In this document: positions 26,867-37,100 of the stretch, piece after piece
Numbering within the stretch: the first letter of the stretch is position 1
Layout of the letters: each line of letters begins with the position of its first letter
The notes under the pieces: model-generated
What the model was told of the DNA's origin: nothing
The model's input: only the letters and a program-made list of their open reading frames with translations
Databases searched by the model: none
Source: Planctomycetota bacterium
GTDB taxonomy: Bacteria; Planctomycetota; Planctomycetia; Planctomycetales; Planctomycetaceae
Length of the DNA stretch: 52,630 nt
Direction of reading: 5' to 3'
Assembly (NCBI GenBank): GCA_027623235.1
Contig: JAQBVJ010000045.1
Coordinates: 1 to 52,630 of the forward strand
Made by a program: the position numbers and the translations under genes

Positions 26867-26927
26867 GAACGGCGCGAGCCGTCTGGTCGAGCCTGGACAT
26901 GAACGGGCGGCTTGCGCCGCTCCGCTG
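26867..26927. repeat. Bipartite palindromic element, GGCTTGCGCCG family
   Basis: Left arm at 26867-26889 (GAACGGCGCGAGCCGTCTGG) and inverted arm at 26905-26926 (GGGCGGCTTGCGCCGCTCCG), about 15 bases apart. It lies between the DUF1501 stop and the DUF1080 start. It belongs to the same family as those at 38708, 41404, 47119 and 50737. Confidence 0.75.
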
Positions 26928-26948
26928 ACTCAAAACCTCAAAAGAAAT

Positions 26949-28427
26949 TCACTTGATGATCCTGTCGATGACCTCGCCAGCCACGTCGGTCAGTCGGAAC
27001 TCGCGGCCGTTGTACTTGTACGTCAGCTTTTCGTGGTCGATCCCCAGCAAGTGAAGAATCGTCGCGTGCAGGTCGTTCAGGTGGACTCGATCTTCCGCTG
27101 CCCGGAAGCCGACCTCGTCCGAAGCGCCGTACGTTGTGCCGCCTTTGACACCGCCACCGGCCAGCCACGCGCTGTAGCAGTGTGGATTGTGATCGCGGCC
27201 GGGAGTGGCGCCCTTCTGGGCAATCGGCAGTCGACCAAACTCGCCACACCAGATGACGAGCGTCTCGTTGAGTAAACCTCGCTGTTCGAGATCGGCCAGC
27301 AGTCCGGCGATCGGCTGCTCCGTCTCGCCGGCAAACTGACGATGGTTGCCGGCAATGTCCGAGTGGCCGTCCCACGACCGCTGATTCTCCATCCCGCCGG
27401 AGTAAATCTGCACGAACCGCACGCCACGTTCGACAAGCCTCCGCGCGGACAGACACTGCTTCGCGAAGTGGTCGCACTTCGGATCGCCGATGCCGTACTG
27501 CTTCTGAACGTGTTCCGGCTCGGAGGCAATATTGAGTGCTTCCGGAGCTGACATCTGCATCCGCCAGGCCAGTTCAAAACTTTCAATCCGCGCGGCGAGT
27601 GGCGACTCGGCTTCCCGCGATTTCTGGTGCAGACCGTTCAACTGCTTCAGAAAGTCGAGCTGATTTCGCTGTGCTTCCTTCGTCAGGTTTGCGGGCCGAA
27701 CGAGATTGTCGATCGGTTGCCCGGTCGGCTTGAGATAAGTTCCCTGATAAACGCCAGGAAGATAGCCGGCGCTCCAGTTGGACGCGTGGCCCTTCGGGAG
27801 GCCTCGCCCTTTCGGGTCGCTCATCACGACGTAGCCGGGCAGGTCCTGGCTCTCGCTGCCCAGTCCGTACGTCACCCACGATCCGACGCTGGGAAACCCC
27901 ATCCGAGGCATGCCACTGTTCATCGCATAAAGGGCAGGGGAGTGGTTGTTCGATTCGGTGAATCCGGAATGGATGAACGCCATTTTGTCGACGTGCTCAC
28001 CCAGGTGCGGAAAGATTTCCGAGACCGGCTTCCCACACTCTCCGCGCGGTGTGAACTTGAACGGCGACTTCATCAGGTTGCCAACCGAGTCCTTGAAAAA
28101 GCCAGTCGTGTTCTGGAATTCCGGTTCAAATTCACGGATCGATTTGTCGTGCCACTTTTCCAGAGCGGGCTTGTAATCCCACGTGTCGACGTGACTGGGG
28201 CCTCCGTTAATAAAGAGCCAGATTACGTGCTTCGCCTTCGCCGGAAAGTGGCCGTCACGCGAGGCCAGCGGATGGAGAGAACGTTCTCCCAGGCTGTCCG
28301 CCAGAGCCGTGTTTCCTTCAAGCAGTCCCTCGTCGTGAAGGAGGCCAGCCAGCCCGAGCATTCCCAGGCCGCACCCGGCTTTTGAAAGCAGATCGCGTCG
28401 CGAGAGTGGGTCTTGAAAACTCTGCAT
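26949..28427 (-). CDS. DUF1501 secreted sulfatase-like protein with Tat signal
   Basis: A 492-residue protein. A twin-arginine signal lies at the start (SRRDLLSKAGCGLGMLGLAGLL), so it should be exported folded. Then come AKHVIWLFINGGPSHVDTWDYKP, the hallmark of DUF1501, and later WDGHSDIAGNHRQFAGETEQPI, WCGEFGRLPIAQ, GRDHNP and DLHATILHLLGIDHEKL. The fold is alkaline-phosphatase-like, with His/Asp metal sites, and function is not established. Such genes usually follow a DUF1549/DUF1553 gene, as at 47358-52176. Here no such partner exists: upstream is a gene-free stretch. Confidence 0.92.
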   Translation of the reverse strand: MQSFQDPLSRRDLLSKAGCGLGMLGLAGLLHDEGLLEGNTALADSLGERSLHPLASRDGHFPAKAKHVIWLFINGGPSHVDTWDYKPALEKWHDKSIREFEPEFQNTTGFFKDSVGNLMKSPFKFTPRGECGKPVSEIFPHLGEHVDKMAFIHSGFTESNNHSPALYAMNSGMPRMGFPSVGSWVTYGLGSESQDLPGYVVMSDPKGRGLPKGHASNWSAGYLPGVYQGTYLKPTGQPIDNLVRPANLTKEAQRNQLDFLKQLNGLHQKSREAESPLAARIESFELAWRMQMSAPEALNIASEPEHVQKQYGIGDPKCDHFAKQCLSARRLVERGVRFVQIYSGGMENQRSWDGHSDIAGNHRQFAGETEQPIAGLLADLEQRGLLNETLVIWCGEFGRLPIAQKGATPGRDHNPHCYSAWLAGGGVKGGTTYGASDEVGFRAAEDRVHLNDLHATILHLLGIDHEKLTYKYNGREFRLTDVAGEVIDRIIK

Positions 28428-28801
28428 CCGTCAACTCCAGAGACCGGCGACGAGGAATCAAACAGCAATCACTCAGTTTAAGAGAATCGGGAGCGGCAGG
28501 ACACTCCGTGTCGCGAGCCCACTGCCTTCAATGCCGAGTACCAGGTGATTCTCGACAGGACCACTCAGGTTGACTCTGCCAGTTCTCCTTGCCATACGGC
28601 CTGCGGAATGGCTGAGGATTTCGCAGCCTCCTCACAACCGACACAAACCCACTCGGCGATAACGTGAGTCAGCCCGGGTTGGAAAATTTCCTCAATCCGT
28701 AATTGATCACTGCCTTGACGATGGAGACGGGGCATGTTTGTTCGGACGGAAACGCTCTGCGCCGCTTGCTCCTCACTTCATTGTGAAGATGGAATCTCAC
28801 C
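28428..28801. other. Gene-free stretch with a palindromic word
   Basis: About 370 bases between the divergent DUF1501 and LysM genes. At 28496-28524 a palindromic word occurs (CAGGACACTCCGTGTCGCG), similar to that at 42274. The rest is featureless to my reading. It must hold the promoters of both flanking genes. Confidence 0.4.
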
Positions 28802-29764
28802 ATGCATCCAGACAAAAAAGTTGGAATGGCCCTGGGCATCCTGCTCGTCGGGATCGTGGGTGCGTTCTTCTTTCGAAACGACACGGAAGCGACCGAAAAA
28901 GAAGACAACCGGAAGCTGGCCAGCGCAGAAGAAATTGACGATCGGATTCGTCGGGGCGATCAGGTTCCGTACCTGCCTGATCGTCAAGCCGTACCGTCTC
29001 ACATGGGCGAAGTTCCCGACATCAACATTGCCGATCTGATCGCGGAAATTCCCGACGTCGATTCCACAGAACCCGTCGTGATTCCCCAGCCGATTCGAAT
29101 TGGCGAGCGGGGGCCGTCGCACGACCTTGTGACGCCGGTTCCGTCGCCGTCTGGCGATCTTCGAGGAGTGGAAGAGGCCGTTGCCAGAAGTGGCGATTCG
29201 CCGGCAAACGTTGCCCCCTCCATCGATAAACCCATCGATAAACCGAATTCAGCCAAACCGAATTCAGCCATTCGGAAAGCGACAACCAGTGCCGTGAAAA
29301 TTCACGAACTGGAAGCCGGAGAGACACTCTCCAGTCTCTCATTGAAATATCTCGGCACGCATCGCCGATTCAACGATTTGTTCGAGGCCAATCGGGACAT
29401 CCTGAAAAGTCCCGACTCACTCCAAATCGGCATGAAGATCAAGATCCCGCAAAAACAGGGTGAGACACAGTCCGCTTCATCGGCTGGTGCTTCGGTTTCC
29501 TCGGGCGCGGCCGCGGAGTTGCCAGTCGCACCGGAGCCGAAACCTGAGACCCCGGCAGAGCCGGTTCCTCCCCAACCGAAATTCGTTCGACCGACGGGAA
29601 CCGTTCCGCGCATTTCGTCGAACCCCGGCCGGTCGCTTGGACAGAGACCGCCGCCAGGCGTGCCGCATGTGGAAGGGCTCGACACAGTCATCGCTCGCGG
29701 TCGAACACCAGAGAAATCCGCACGTCGTGAAAAGCCCGCCGAAGACCCTGCCGGAAAACGCTGA
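28802..29764 (+). CDS. Membrane-anchored LysM-domain protein
   Basis: A 320-residue protein. An N-terminal anchor (VGMALGILLVGIVGAFFF) is followed by about 140 disordered residues. A single LysM domain spans about 167-216 (IHELEAGETLSSLSLKYLGTHRRFNDLFEANRDIL...GMKIKIP), which binds peptidoglycan sugars. The C-terminus is Pro/Ala/Arg-rich. Just before LysM, two tandem coding duplications give IDKPIDKP and NSAKPNSA (29221-29270). It probably tethers the envelope or guides wall-active enzymes. The CbiX gene starts two bases after its stop, so they form an operon. Confidence 0.85.
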   Translation: MHPDKKVGMALGILLVGIVGAFFFRNDTEATEKEDNRKLASAEEIDDRIRRGDQVPYLPDRQAVPSHMGEVPDINIADLIAEIPDVDSTEPVVIPQPIRIGERGPSHDLVTPVPSPSGDLRGVEEAVARSGDSPANVAPSIDKPIDKPNSAKPNSAIRKATTSAVKIHELEAGETLSSLSLKYLGTHRRFNDLFEANRDILKSPDSLQIGMKIKIPQKQGETQSASSAGASVSSGAAAELPVAPEPKPETPAEPVPPQPKFVRPTGTVPRISSNPGRSLGQRPPPGVPHVEGLDTVIARGRTPEKSARREKPAEDPAGKR

Positions 29765-29766
29765 GC

Positions 29767-30129
29767 ATGATTGCCATCCAGTTGATCGCCCACGGCAGTC
29801 GGCGTGACGAGGCCAACGCCGACCTGGAAGAAGTCGCAACGCGCCTGCGCGAACGCAGCGATTACGGCTTCATCGTGGCGAGCTATCTGGAAATCGCCGA
29901 CCCCTCGATCCCGGTGGCGGCTCGACTTTGCGTCGCGGCCGGAGCAACCGAAGTGCTCCTTATGCCTTACTTCCTGAGCGCCGGTTCGCATGTCACGAGA
30001 GATCTGCAGCGATTCCGCGACGAGCTGAACGCGGAATTCGCGGGAGTCAAATTCCGACTCTGCCCGCCGCTGGGCCTCCACCAGCTCATGCTGGATATCA
30101 TCTGCGACCGCCTTGGCGAAGCCGAGTAG
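29767..30129 (+). CDS. Single-domain CbiX/SirB-type chelatase
   Basis: A 120-residue class II chelatase domain. MIAIQLIAHGSRRDEAN gives the first metal-binding His (His9), and LMPYFLSAGSHVTRDL the second (His75). These enzymes insert Co or Fe into sirohydrochlorin for cobalamin or siroheme, with short ones (CbiXS) working as dimers. No other tetrapyrrole genes adjoin, so the product is unclear. It is 3' of the LysM gene by two bases, an odd operon pairing. Its stop TAG (30127-30129) opens a palindromic element. Confidence 0.88.
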   Translation: MIAIQLIAHGSRRDEANADLEEVATRLRERSDYGFIVASYLEIADPSIPVAARLCVAAGATEVLLMPYFLSAGSHVTRDLQRFRDELNAEFAGVKFRLCPPLGLHQLMLDIICDRLGEAE

Positions 30130-30228
30130 GTCAGGCTTCGCCTGACGAAGTCGCGATGTTCATGAGGTTTCCGAACTGGGTCGCGTGCCAGAGTTCGAAT
30201 GAAATCTTGTCAGGCAGAGCCTGACCTA
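30127..30228. repeat. Bipartite palindromic element, GTCAGGC family, second copy
   Basis: Left word TAGGTCAGGCTTCGCCTGAC (30127-30146) and right word, read inward from 30228, TAGGTCAGGCTCTGCCTGAC. Each has a perfect 7-bp stem. Spacer is about 62 bases. Left TAG ends cbiX and right TAG ends sdhB, so one element supplies both convergent stops, as at 25957-26031. The spacer differs from that copy. Confidence 0.88.
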
Positions 30229-30996
30229 CATCCCTTCCTCGCTGCAGAGCATCGCGCACATGTAGTCGCGATTCAGGCGGGCGATGTTTGACACGGAGAT
30301 TCCGGCTGGGCACGCCGCTTCGCATTCGCTCGTGTTGGTGCAGGAGCCGAAGCCTTCTTCGTCCATCTGCGCGACCATGTTGAGGACTCGTTGAGCTTTC
30401 TCCGGCTTGCCCTGGGGCAGCAGCGAAAGCTGCGAGACCTTCGCACTGACAAACAGCAATGCCGAAGCGTTCTTGCACGCGGCGACACAGGCTCCGCAGC
30501 CGATGCACGCGGCGGCGTCCATGGCGCGATCGGCGTCCTGCTTCGGAACCAGGATGGTGTTGGCGTCGGCCGGGTTGCCCGTGTTGACCGAGACGAAGCC
30601 GCCTTTGGACATGATCCGGTCGAACGAGCCTCGGTCAACAACGAGGTCGCGGATGACGGGAAACGCTTTCGCCCGCCACGGCTCGATGACGATCGTATCT
30701 CCGTCGGAGAAGCGTCGCATGTGGAGCTGGCAGGTTGTCGTTTCTTTGTCCGGGCCGTGAGCCTGACCGTTGATCATCAGGCTGCACATTCCACAGATGC
30801 CTTCGCGGCAGTCGTGGTCAAACGCGACGGGCTCTTCGCCCAGCGTGATGAGCTGCTCGTTCAGAACGTCGAGCATCTCGAGAAACGACATGTGCGGCGA
30901 CACGTCCGACAAGTGATAGATGTGAAACCGGCCTTTGTCTTCGGCATTCGCCTGACGCCAGATCTGCAGTTTCAGTTCCATTCCCTGGCCACTCAT
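30226..30996 (-). CDS. sdhB: Succinate dehydrogenase/fumarate reductase iron-sulfur subunit
   Basis: A 256-residue electron-transfer subunit. Three cluster motifs are present: [2Fe-2S] with Cys63, Cys68, Cys71 and Cys89 (CREGICGMC...C), [4Fe-4S] CIGCGAC...C (Cys164, 167, 170, 174) and [3Fe-4S] [12 protein letters not shown] (Cys219, 225, 229). It passes electrons from the flavoprotein to the quinone site in SdhC. Its ATG overlaps the sdhA stop by one base (TAATG), which couples translation. The gene order C-A-B is typical of the diheme type. Its stop lies in a palindromic element. Confidence 0.95.
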   Translation of the reverse strand: MSGQGMELKLQIWRQANAEDKGRFHIYHLSDVSPHMSFLEMLDVLNEQLITLGEEPVAFDHDCREGICGMCSLMINGQAHGPDKETTTCQLHMRRFSDGDTIVIEPWRAKAFPVIRDLVVDRGSFDRIMSKGGFVSVNTGNPADANTILVPKQDADRAMDAAACIGCGACVAACKNASALLFVSAKVSQLSLLPQGKPEKAQRVLNMVAQMDEEGFGSCTNTSECEAACPAGISVSNIARLNRDYMCAMLCSEEGM

Positions 30997-32927
30997 TATT
31001 TGTAGCTCCTGGTCGTGAGGGGCACTTCGTTGAAGTCAAGCGGCTCTTTGTGCAGAACGGGTTCGTTGCCGACACCCTGAAATTCCCAGCCGGCGGCGTA
31101 GCAGAAGTTTTCGTCGTCGCGACGAGCCTCGTTGTCGTCTGTCTGGTGTTCATCCCGGAAGTGGCCGCCGCAGGATTCTTCTCGGTGCAGCGCATCGATG
31201 GCGAACAGTTCGGCAAATTCCAGGAAGTCGGCGACGCGGCCGGCATGTTCGAGGTTCTGATTGAACGACTCGCCCGTGCCCATGACCTTGACGTCATTCC
31301 AGAAAACTTCGCGAAGAGCCTGAATGTCCTCGGCGGCGGATTTGAGTCCACCTGCCGTGCGGGACATGCCGACTTTGTTCCACATGATCTGCCCGAGTTC
31401 CCGGTGAATACTGTCGACCGAGCGGAAGCCAGCGACGCCGAGGATCTTTGAGACTCGCCCCTGAGCTTCTTCCAGAGAGGCTCTGACTTCCGGATGATCG
31501 TTGGAAACCTTTTCCTGTCCGTGGCGAGCCATGTGGTCTCCGACGGTGTAAGGGATGACGAAGTAGCCATCGGCCAGACCCTGCATCAGAGCACTCGCCC
31601 CCAGCCGGTTGGCACCGTGATCAGAGAAGTTTGCCTCGCCGAGAACAAACAGTCCCGGCACGTTGCTCTGCAGGTTGTAGTCGACCCACAGTCCACCCAT
31701 CGTGTAGTGCACGGCGGGGTAAATCCGCATCGGTACCTGGTACGGGTCTTCGTCGGTGATCTTGTGGTACATGTGGAAGAGGTTGCCGTACTTCGCGCGG
31801 ATCGTCGCCTCGCCATCGCGGGCGATCGCGTGTTTGAAATCGAGAAACACGGCCTGCTGAGTTGCGCCGACTCCAAAGCCCGCGTCGCAACGTTCCTTGG
31901 CCGCGCGGGACGCAACGTCTCGCGGAACCATGTTTCCGAAGGCGGGGTAGCGGCGTTCGAGGTAGTAGTCCCGCTCGCCTTCCGGGATGTCCGCGGCGCG
32001 TCGTGCGTCGCCCTCTGCTTTCGGGACCCAGACGCGACCGTCGTTGCGGAGGCTTTCGCTCATCAGAGTCAGCTTCGACTGGTAGTCACCGCTGACCGGA
32101 ATACACGTCGGGTGAATCTGCGTGTAACACGGGTTGGCGAAGAGGGCTCCGCGTTTGTGGCACCGCCAGGCGGCCGTCACGTTGCAGCCTTTGGCATTGG
32201 TCGACAGGTAAAACACGTTGCCGTACCCGCCGGTGCAGAGCACGACGGCGTGTGCGGTGTGAGTCTCAAACTTCCCGTTCGTGAGGTCCCGCGTGACGAT
32301 GCCTCGTGCGACGCCGTCGACTTTGATCAGGTCAACCATTTCCTGGCGAGGATACATCTTCACCTTGCCGGAACCGACCTGACGCATCAGCGCGGAGTAG
32401 GCACCCAGCAGGAGCTGCTGACCGGTCTGGCCTCTCGCGTAAAACGTTCGAGACACCTGAGCTCCACCGAACGTCCGGTTGGCGAGGAGTCCGCCGTACT
32501 CGCGGGCGAAGGGAACTCCCTGGGCGACGCATTGATCGATGATGCTGCCGGAAACCTGGGAGAGCCGATAAACGTTGGCTTCGCGAGCTCGATAATCGCC
32601 GCCCTTGACGGTGTCGTAAAAGAGTCGCCAGATGCTGTCGCCGTCGTTCGGGTAATTCTTGGCGGCGTTGATCCCGCCCTGGGCGGCGATGCTGTGAGCT
32701 CGACGCGGCGAATCCTGGAAGCAGAACGCCTTGACGTTGTAGCCGAGCTCGGCAAGCGAAGCGGCGGCGGACGCTCCGGCCAGTCCGGTGCCGACGACGA
32801 TGACTTCGTACTTGCGTTTGTTGTTGGGGCTGACGAGTTTCAGTTCGGACTTGCGATTGTCCCACTTCTGCTCGATCGGCCCGTCAGGGATGCGGCCGTC
32901 GAGTGTGGCTTCTGCAACCTGAACCAT
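30996..32927 (-). CDS. sdhA: Succinate dehydrogenase/fumarate reductase flavoprotein subunit
   Basis: A 643-residue FAD subunit. [21 protein letters not shown] binds FAD, and [14 protein letters not shown] contains the His that links FAD covalently. [27 protein letters not shown] holds catalytic residues of the dicarboxylate site, and [23 protein letters not shown] is another family block. It resembles the Bacillus/Chlamydia-type enzymes, which act with a one-subunit cytochrome b. It converts succinate to fumarate on the cytoplasmic side. A 24-bp inverted repeat lies between it and sdhC. Confidence 0.95.
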   Translation of the reverse strand: MVQVAEATLDGRIPDGPIEQKWDNRKSELKLVSPNNKRKYEVIVVGTGLAGASAAASLAELGYNVKAFCFQDSPRRAHSIAAQGGINAAKNYPNDGDSIWRLFYDTVKGGDYRAREANVYRLSQVSGSIIDQCVAQGVPFAREYGGLLANRTFGGAQVSRTFYARGQTGQQLLLGAYSALMRQVGSGKVKMYPRQEMVDLIKVDGVARGIVTRDLTNGKFETHTAHAVVLCTGGYGNVFYLSTNAKGCNVTAAWRCHKRGALFANPCYTQIHPTCIPVSGDYQSKLTLMSESLRNDGRVWVPKAEGDARRAADIPEGERDYYLERRYPAFGNMVPRDVASRAAKERCDAGFGVGATQQAVFLDFKHAIARDGEATIRAKYGNLFHMYHKITDEDPYQVPMRIYPAVHYTMGGLWVDYNLQSNVPGLFVLGEANFSDHGANRLGASALMQGLADGYFVIPYTVGDHMARHGQEKVSNDHPEVRASLEEAQGRVSKILGVAGFRSVDSIHRELGQIMWNKVGMSRTAGGLKSAAEDIQALREVFWNDVKVMGTGESFNQNLEHAGRVADFLEFAELFAIDALHREESCGGHFRDEHQTDDNEARRDDENFCYAAGWEFQGVGNEPVLHKEPLDFNEVPLTTRSYK

Positions 32928-32960
32928 TCGGAAAACTCCTGAGTATTCGAGTCGAGGCCG

Positions 32961-33033
32961 TAGGACGGACGCCCACGTCCGTCAGCCTCGCATGTCTTTT
33001 ACTTGGCCGTGACGGACGTGGGCGTCCGTCCTA
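32961..33033. repeat. Perfect bipartite palindrome in the sdhC-sdhA gap
   Basis: Two 24-base arms (32961-32984 and 33010-33033), each starting TAGGACGGACGCCCACGTCC when read inward, are exact inverted copies. Each arm alone is also self-complementary (GACGGACG/CGTCCGTC, loop CCCA). Spacer is 25 bases. It sits inside an operon, between sdhC stop and sdhA start, so transcription would read through it. It could be an attenuator or mRNA stabiliser. Confidence 0.88.
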
Positions 33034-33064
33034 CCGGGCCTTGAAGTACCGCAATCCTGAGGGA

Positions 33065-33751
33065 CTACTGGCTGATCGCCCAGAAAAGAACGACGAAAAA
33101 TCCGAGCGAAATGAGGCTGGCAAACGCGAGCCCACCGTATTTGATCAGCGAATTGTATTTTGGATGGCTCAATCCGAGGCTCTGAAAAGCACTCGAAACG
33201 CCGTGTGACAAGTGGGCAAACAGAAATACGAAGCCGGCCGCGTAGCCGATCATCGTCAGAGGCGATTTCAAAACGTGGATCGCGACCTTCGTGGTGACCG
33301 CTTCGGAATCTCCAGCGAGTGCGGTCAGCTCCTGGTCCATTCCGAACCGGTGAAACTTGAAGTCGAACAGGTGAAGACACAGGTAAAGCAGCAGAATGAT
33401 CCCTGAGCCGATCATCCACTTGTCCGGGCGAGTTTTCGACATCGTGTCGTCGCGTTTGGATTTCGTCGCCGCATAGCCCTTCCCGCGGGCGGCGTTATTA
33501 CCCCAGGTCAGGCTGAAGGCGAGGTACAGGTGCAGGATGAAGATGCCGAACAGGCCGGTTTCGGCCACCATCAGCAGGCCTTCATTCTCGTGCAGCTTCT
33601 TCGCGTAGTCGTTGAAGAGATCTCCACCGGCCGGCAGCAGCAGGTTGCCGGCAAGGTGAGCGACGAGGAACCCGCACAGCAGCAGGCCGGTTATCGCCAT
33701 CAAAAACTTCTTCCCGACGGAAGAAGACAGGGCATTGAGCAACCACTTCAA
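33065..33751 (-). CDS. sdhC: Succinate dehydrogenase cytochrome b558 subunit
   Basis: A 228-residue membrane anchor with five hydrophobic segments. His residues lie in VAHLAGN, ILHLYLAF, LCLHLFDFKFH and FAHLSHG. These are candidates for axial ligands of two hemes, as in the B. subtilis-type SdhC. It forms the quinone-reduction site and anchors SdhA-SdhB on the cytoplasmic face. No separate sdhD is seen, consistent with the single-anchor type. It is first in the sdhC-sdhA-sdhB operon. Confidence 0.92.
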   Translation of the reverse strand: MKWLLNALSSSVGKKFLMAITGLLLCGFLVAHLAGNLLLPAGGDLFNDYAKKLHENEGLLMVAETGLFGIFILHLYLAFSLTWGNNAARGKGYAATKSKRDDTMSKTRPDKWMIGSGIILLLYLCLHLFDFKFHRFGMDQELTALAGDSEAVTTKVAIHVLKSPLTMIGYAAGFVFLFAHLSHGVSSAFQSLGLSHPKYNSLIKYGGLAFASLISLGFFVVLFWAISQ

Positions 33752-34110
33752 GGGTCGGCTCCTTCAAATCTCGGGTGCAGGTTCGCAGCAGGCCTGGCCG
33801 TTCGCGAGGTCTCGGCGGGATTATAGGAGTGGCGGGTCGATCTGCAATTCACTCCGAAATCGGCTTTTTTTTCCGATCCTCATCGGTAGGCGAGGCTCTG
33901 CCGAGTCGCCAGGGCGACGGAGTTGTGCTGGGACGCAACTCGTTTTCGGCTCACGAGAGATTCGCCCTTCGGCGGCAGCCGAATCTCCCGGAGTGGTATA
34001 CTCTCACGCCGCCCAGGGCTCCGCTGAATGGCATCACCGAGCCGCCGTCATCGAGCCATCGTCACTGAGCCGACGTCATCGAGCCATCGCCGCGTTCCCG
34101 GATTTCGAAC
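33752..34110. other. Gene-free stretch with repeats
   Basis: About 360 bases between divergent sdhC and the DUF1592 gene. It has a TAGGCGAGGCTCTGCCGAG word at 33887-33910, then a 28-bp tandem near-repeat at 34039-34094 with six differences (GAGCCGCCGTCATCGAGCC, then GAGCCGACGTCATCGAGCC). Its copies abut directly. No RNA gene or reading frame is supported. Confidence 0.5.
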
Positions 34111-37100
34111 ATGAACGTTCTCCGACTGTCACTCCTTTTTGTCTGCCTGGCAGCCAGCAGCGGTGCCTCGTTGCTGGCTGAGGACACCTCGGCTGAGCGC
34201 GATCTCGTGAAACACTTCTGTGTGGAGTGTCACAATTCGAAGTCGTCCGAGGCGGGAATCAACTTCGATCGACTGCTCGCCGAGGACTCATTCGTCAACG
34301 AGTACCGCGACTGGCAGAACGCAGGCGAGCAACTCTTGCGAAAACGAATGCCGCCGGAAGATGCCGAGCAGCCATCGAAAGAGCAGCGACTGCACCTTCG
34401 GAAGTGGATCCGTGAGCAAATTGCCGTTGCCGCGAAAGCCCACGAGGGCGATCCCGGGCACGTCGTCATCCGCCGCCTCACCAGTGCCGAGTACGGTTAC
34501 GCCATCCGCGATCTGACCGGCATCGACATCAACGTCGAGCGGGGTTTCGTTCCGGACGCCGTTGGCGGGGCCGGCTTCACGAACACGGGCATCGTGCAGT
34601 TCACACAGGACTCGACACTGGAACGCTACCTCGAAGCGGCTCGCCATGTGGCCGATCATGCGGTTATCGGTACCGGCCCGTTGACGTTCTTTCGTGACCC
34701 TGGTCAAACCGGCTTCGAGCTGTCCGCCATCGCTCGAATTCAGAAGATCTACCGGAAACACGGATTCCGCACGGCGGCCGGCGAGGGTGGCGAGCCGTTC
34801 GGGCTCGACCGTTACACGAAGGCCTTCTTCTCGGCGTGGCAGTACCGGTACCGCGAGGCCGCCGGAAAACCCGATGCATCGCTTGCTGATCTTGCAGAAA
34901 GTGTCGGGATTGGTGCTCGCTTCGCTGAGTACGTCCACTCGGTGCTGACACGACAGAACCCGTCGTTTCCGACGTCGATCATCGTCGAGTCCTGGGAGAA
35001 GTTGCCTCCTTATCAGACAGGCGGAGAGAACGAATCTGCTGTCGTTGCCGGGCGATGCCAGAAGATTTCGGACCTGCTGCTGGAATGGCAGAACCGTTTC
35101 GGCTCGAACGCGGACGCGAAGGAAGAGGCACCGGTCCTCAGAGCGGACCTGTTCGACGTGCAACGAACTCAGCCGTTCGAGATGAACGTCAACTGGCCGC
35201 AGGGGACGAAGACCGCTCACCTGGTTCTTTCTGTCGAGTCAGCCAACCGCAACGGTAATCCCGACGCCGTCATTCTGTGGCGGGACGCGAAGATTCAGTT
35301 TCGAGACTACGAGAAGGTCCTGCAGGACCCGCGACCGCTGCGTGAGTTCCTGACGAAAGAAACCGTCTCGCGACTTGGCTTTGGAAAACACCCACGCGGC
35401 GGTCGGCCTGAGCCGAACGGATTTGTGACGGTCGGTACGAAGCCGCCAGAGTTTGAGTTGCCGATTCCGGACGGTGCCGGTTCGGCGCGACTGTTACTGA
35501 CGGCGGAACTAGACACTCGCAACGGACAAGACTGCATTGTCCGCTGCACGATCTCTCAACTGGAGGAGACTGACCAGGGGAAATCCGTGTCCGGCTTACT
35601 CGCGAATCCCGAAGGCGAAGCGTTTGAAAAATGGAAGTCAGGCGTTCTGGAGTTTGCTCGGCTGCTGCCGCAGATGTCTCAGCGCGAACCGGCTCCGTCG
35701 GACCGCGACCCGATTCCGGCACCGATCGACCCGACCTACAACAATCCGGAACGGAACTTCTTTCACACACGCCTCAAGTATTTTCGTGATGACGCGTTTC
35801 TTATGGAGAACATCCTCGACGACGAAACACGCAGGGAGCTCGATCAAGCCTGGGCCGATCTGCTCGGCTCGTTCGAGTTTCACGATACCTGGCTCGGCTT
35901 CCTCGCGAAGAAGTACCGAATTGAGTTGGGCGACAGGAAGGTCGCCTCGATCGATGAGAACTGGATTGAGTCGACTCCGAGGGAAGCTCGGCAATACCTG
36001 CGAACCCTTAAAGAGGACCACGAACAATCACAGGCGATGTTTCGCTCGGCCGAGTCGCGACATCTCCTCGGCGTCACTCAGTTTGCTTCAGTCGCGTGGC
36101 GACGTCCGCTTTCCAGCGCCGAGGCGAACGAGCTTTACTCCTTCTTCAAGACTCTGCGAACGGATTCGCAGCTCGATCATCGATCAGCCATTCGTGCTGT
36201 GCTCGCAAGAATTCTGGTCTCGCCCGGGTTCCTCTACCGCGCCGAGCGATCACGATCCGGTGAGGACTCGGACGGGATTCGGGCGCTTTCGCAAACGGAA
36301 CTCGCCAGCCGGTTGAGCTTCCTGCTGTGGTCGTCGGTCCCGGATGAGGAGCTGAGGCGGGCAGCGATCGCTGGCGAACTGTCGACACCGGCACAGCTCA
36401 CCGCTCAGACGCAACGGATGCTGCGCGATCCGCGGTCGCGTCGGTTTGCGGAAGAATTCTTTGGCCAGTGGTTTGGCTTCTACCGGTTCGGTCAGTTTCG
36501 GGGCATCGACCCGGACCAGTTTCCCGAGTTCTCGGATTCGCTGCGTGAGTCGATGTACAAGGAAGCCGCTGAGTTCTTTGACTTCATCGTGAAGAGGAAT
36601 CGCCCGGTCAATGAAATCCTGTTTGCCGATTACGCCTTTCTGAATGCCGAGCTGGCATCGCACTACGGGCTGACGCTGGACCTCGGCAAGTCATCCGAAC
36701 TGCAGCGGGTCGAGCAGGCCGGTCGTTTTCATCGAGGTGGGTTGTTGCGGTTGGGCTCGGTCCTCGCCACGACGTCAGCTCCGCGTCGCACCAGTCCGGT
36801 CAGACGCGGCGACTGGATCCTGCGGCGTATCCTGGGCACGCCAGTCCCGCCGCCACCGGCCGATGCCGGGTCGATCGCGGCGGACGAAGTCGTTGCCGAC
36901 GGCCTGTCAATCCGCAAGCGGCTTGAGGCACATCGACGCGATCCGTCGTGCCACAACTGTCACGCCCGTTTCGATGCCTTCGGTTTCGCGCTGGAGAATT
37001 ACGATCCTCTGGGGCGCTGGCGGGACCGGTACCGCGACGAAAAACAGGTCGAAACCGTCGGCGTGCTCAGCGACGGGAAAGAGCTTTCCGGAGACGACGG

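Noticed and set aside
31494..32942. A 482-codon open frame on the plus strand over sdhA
   Set aside because: It is the antisense shadow of a well-supported flavoprotein gene. Its protein has no recognisable motif and GC-rich genomes often leave such frames.
34039..34094. Possible CRISPR array
   Set aside because: Only two abutting copies with no unique spacers between them and no cas gene in the window.
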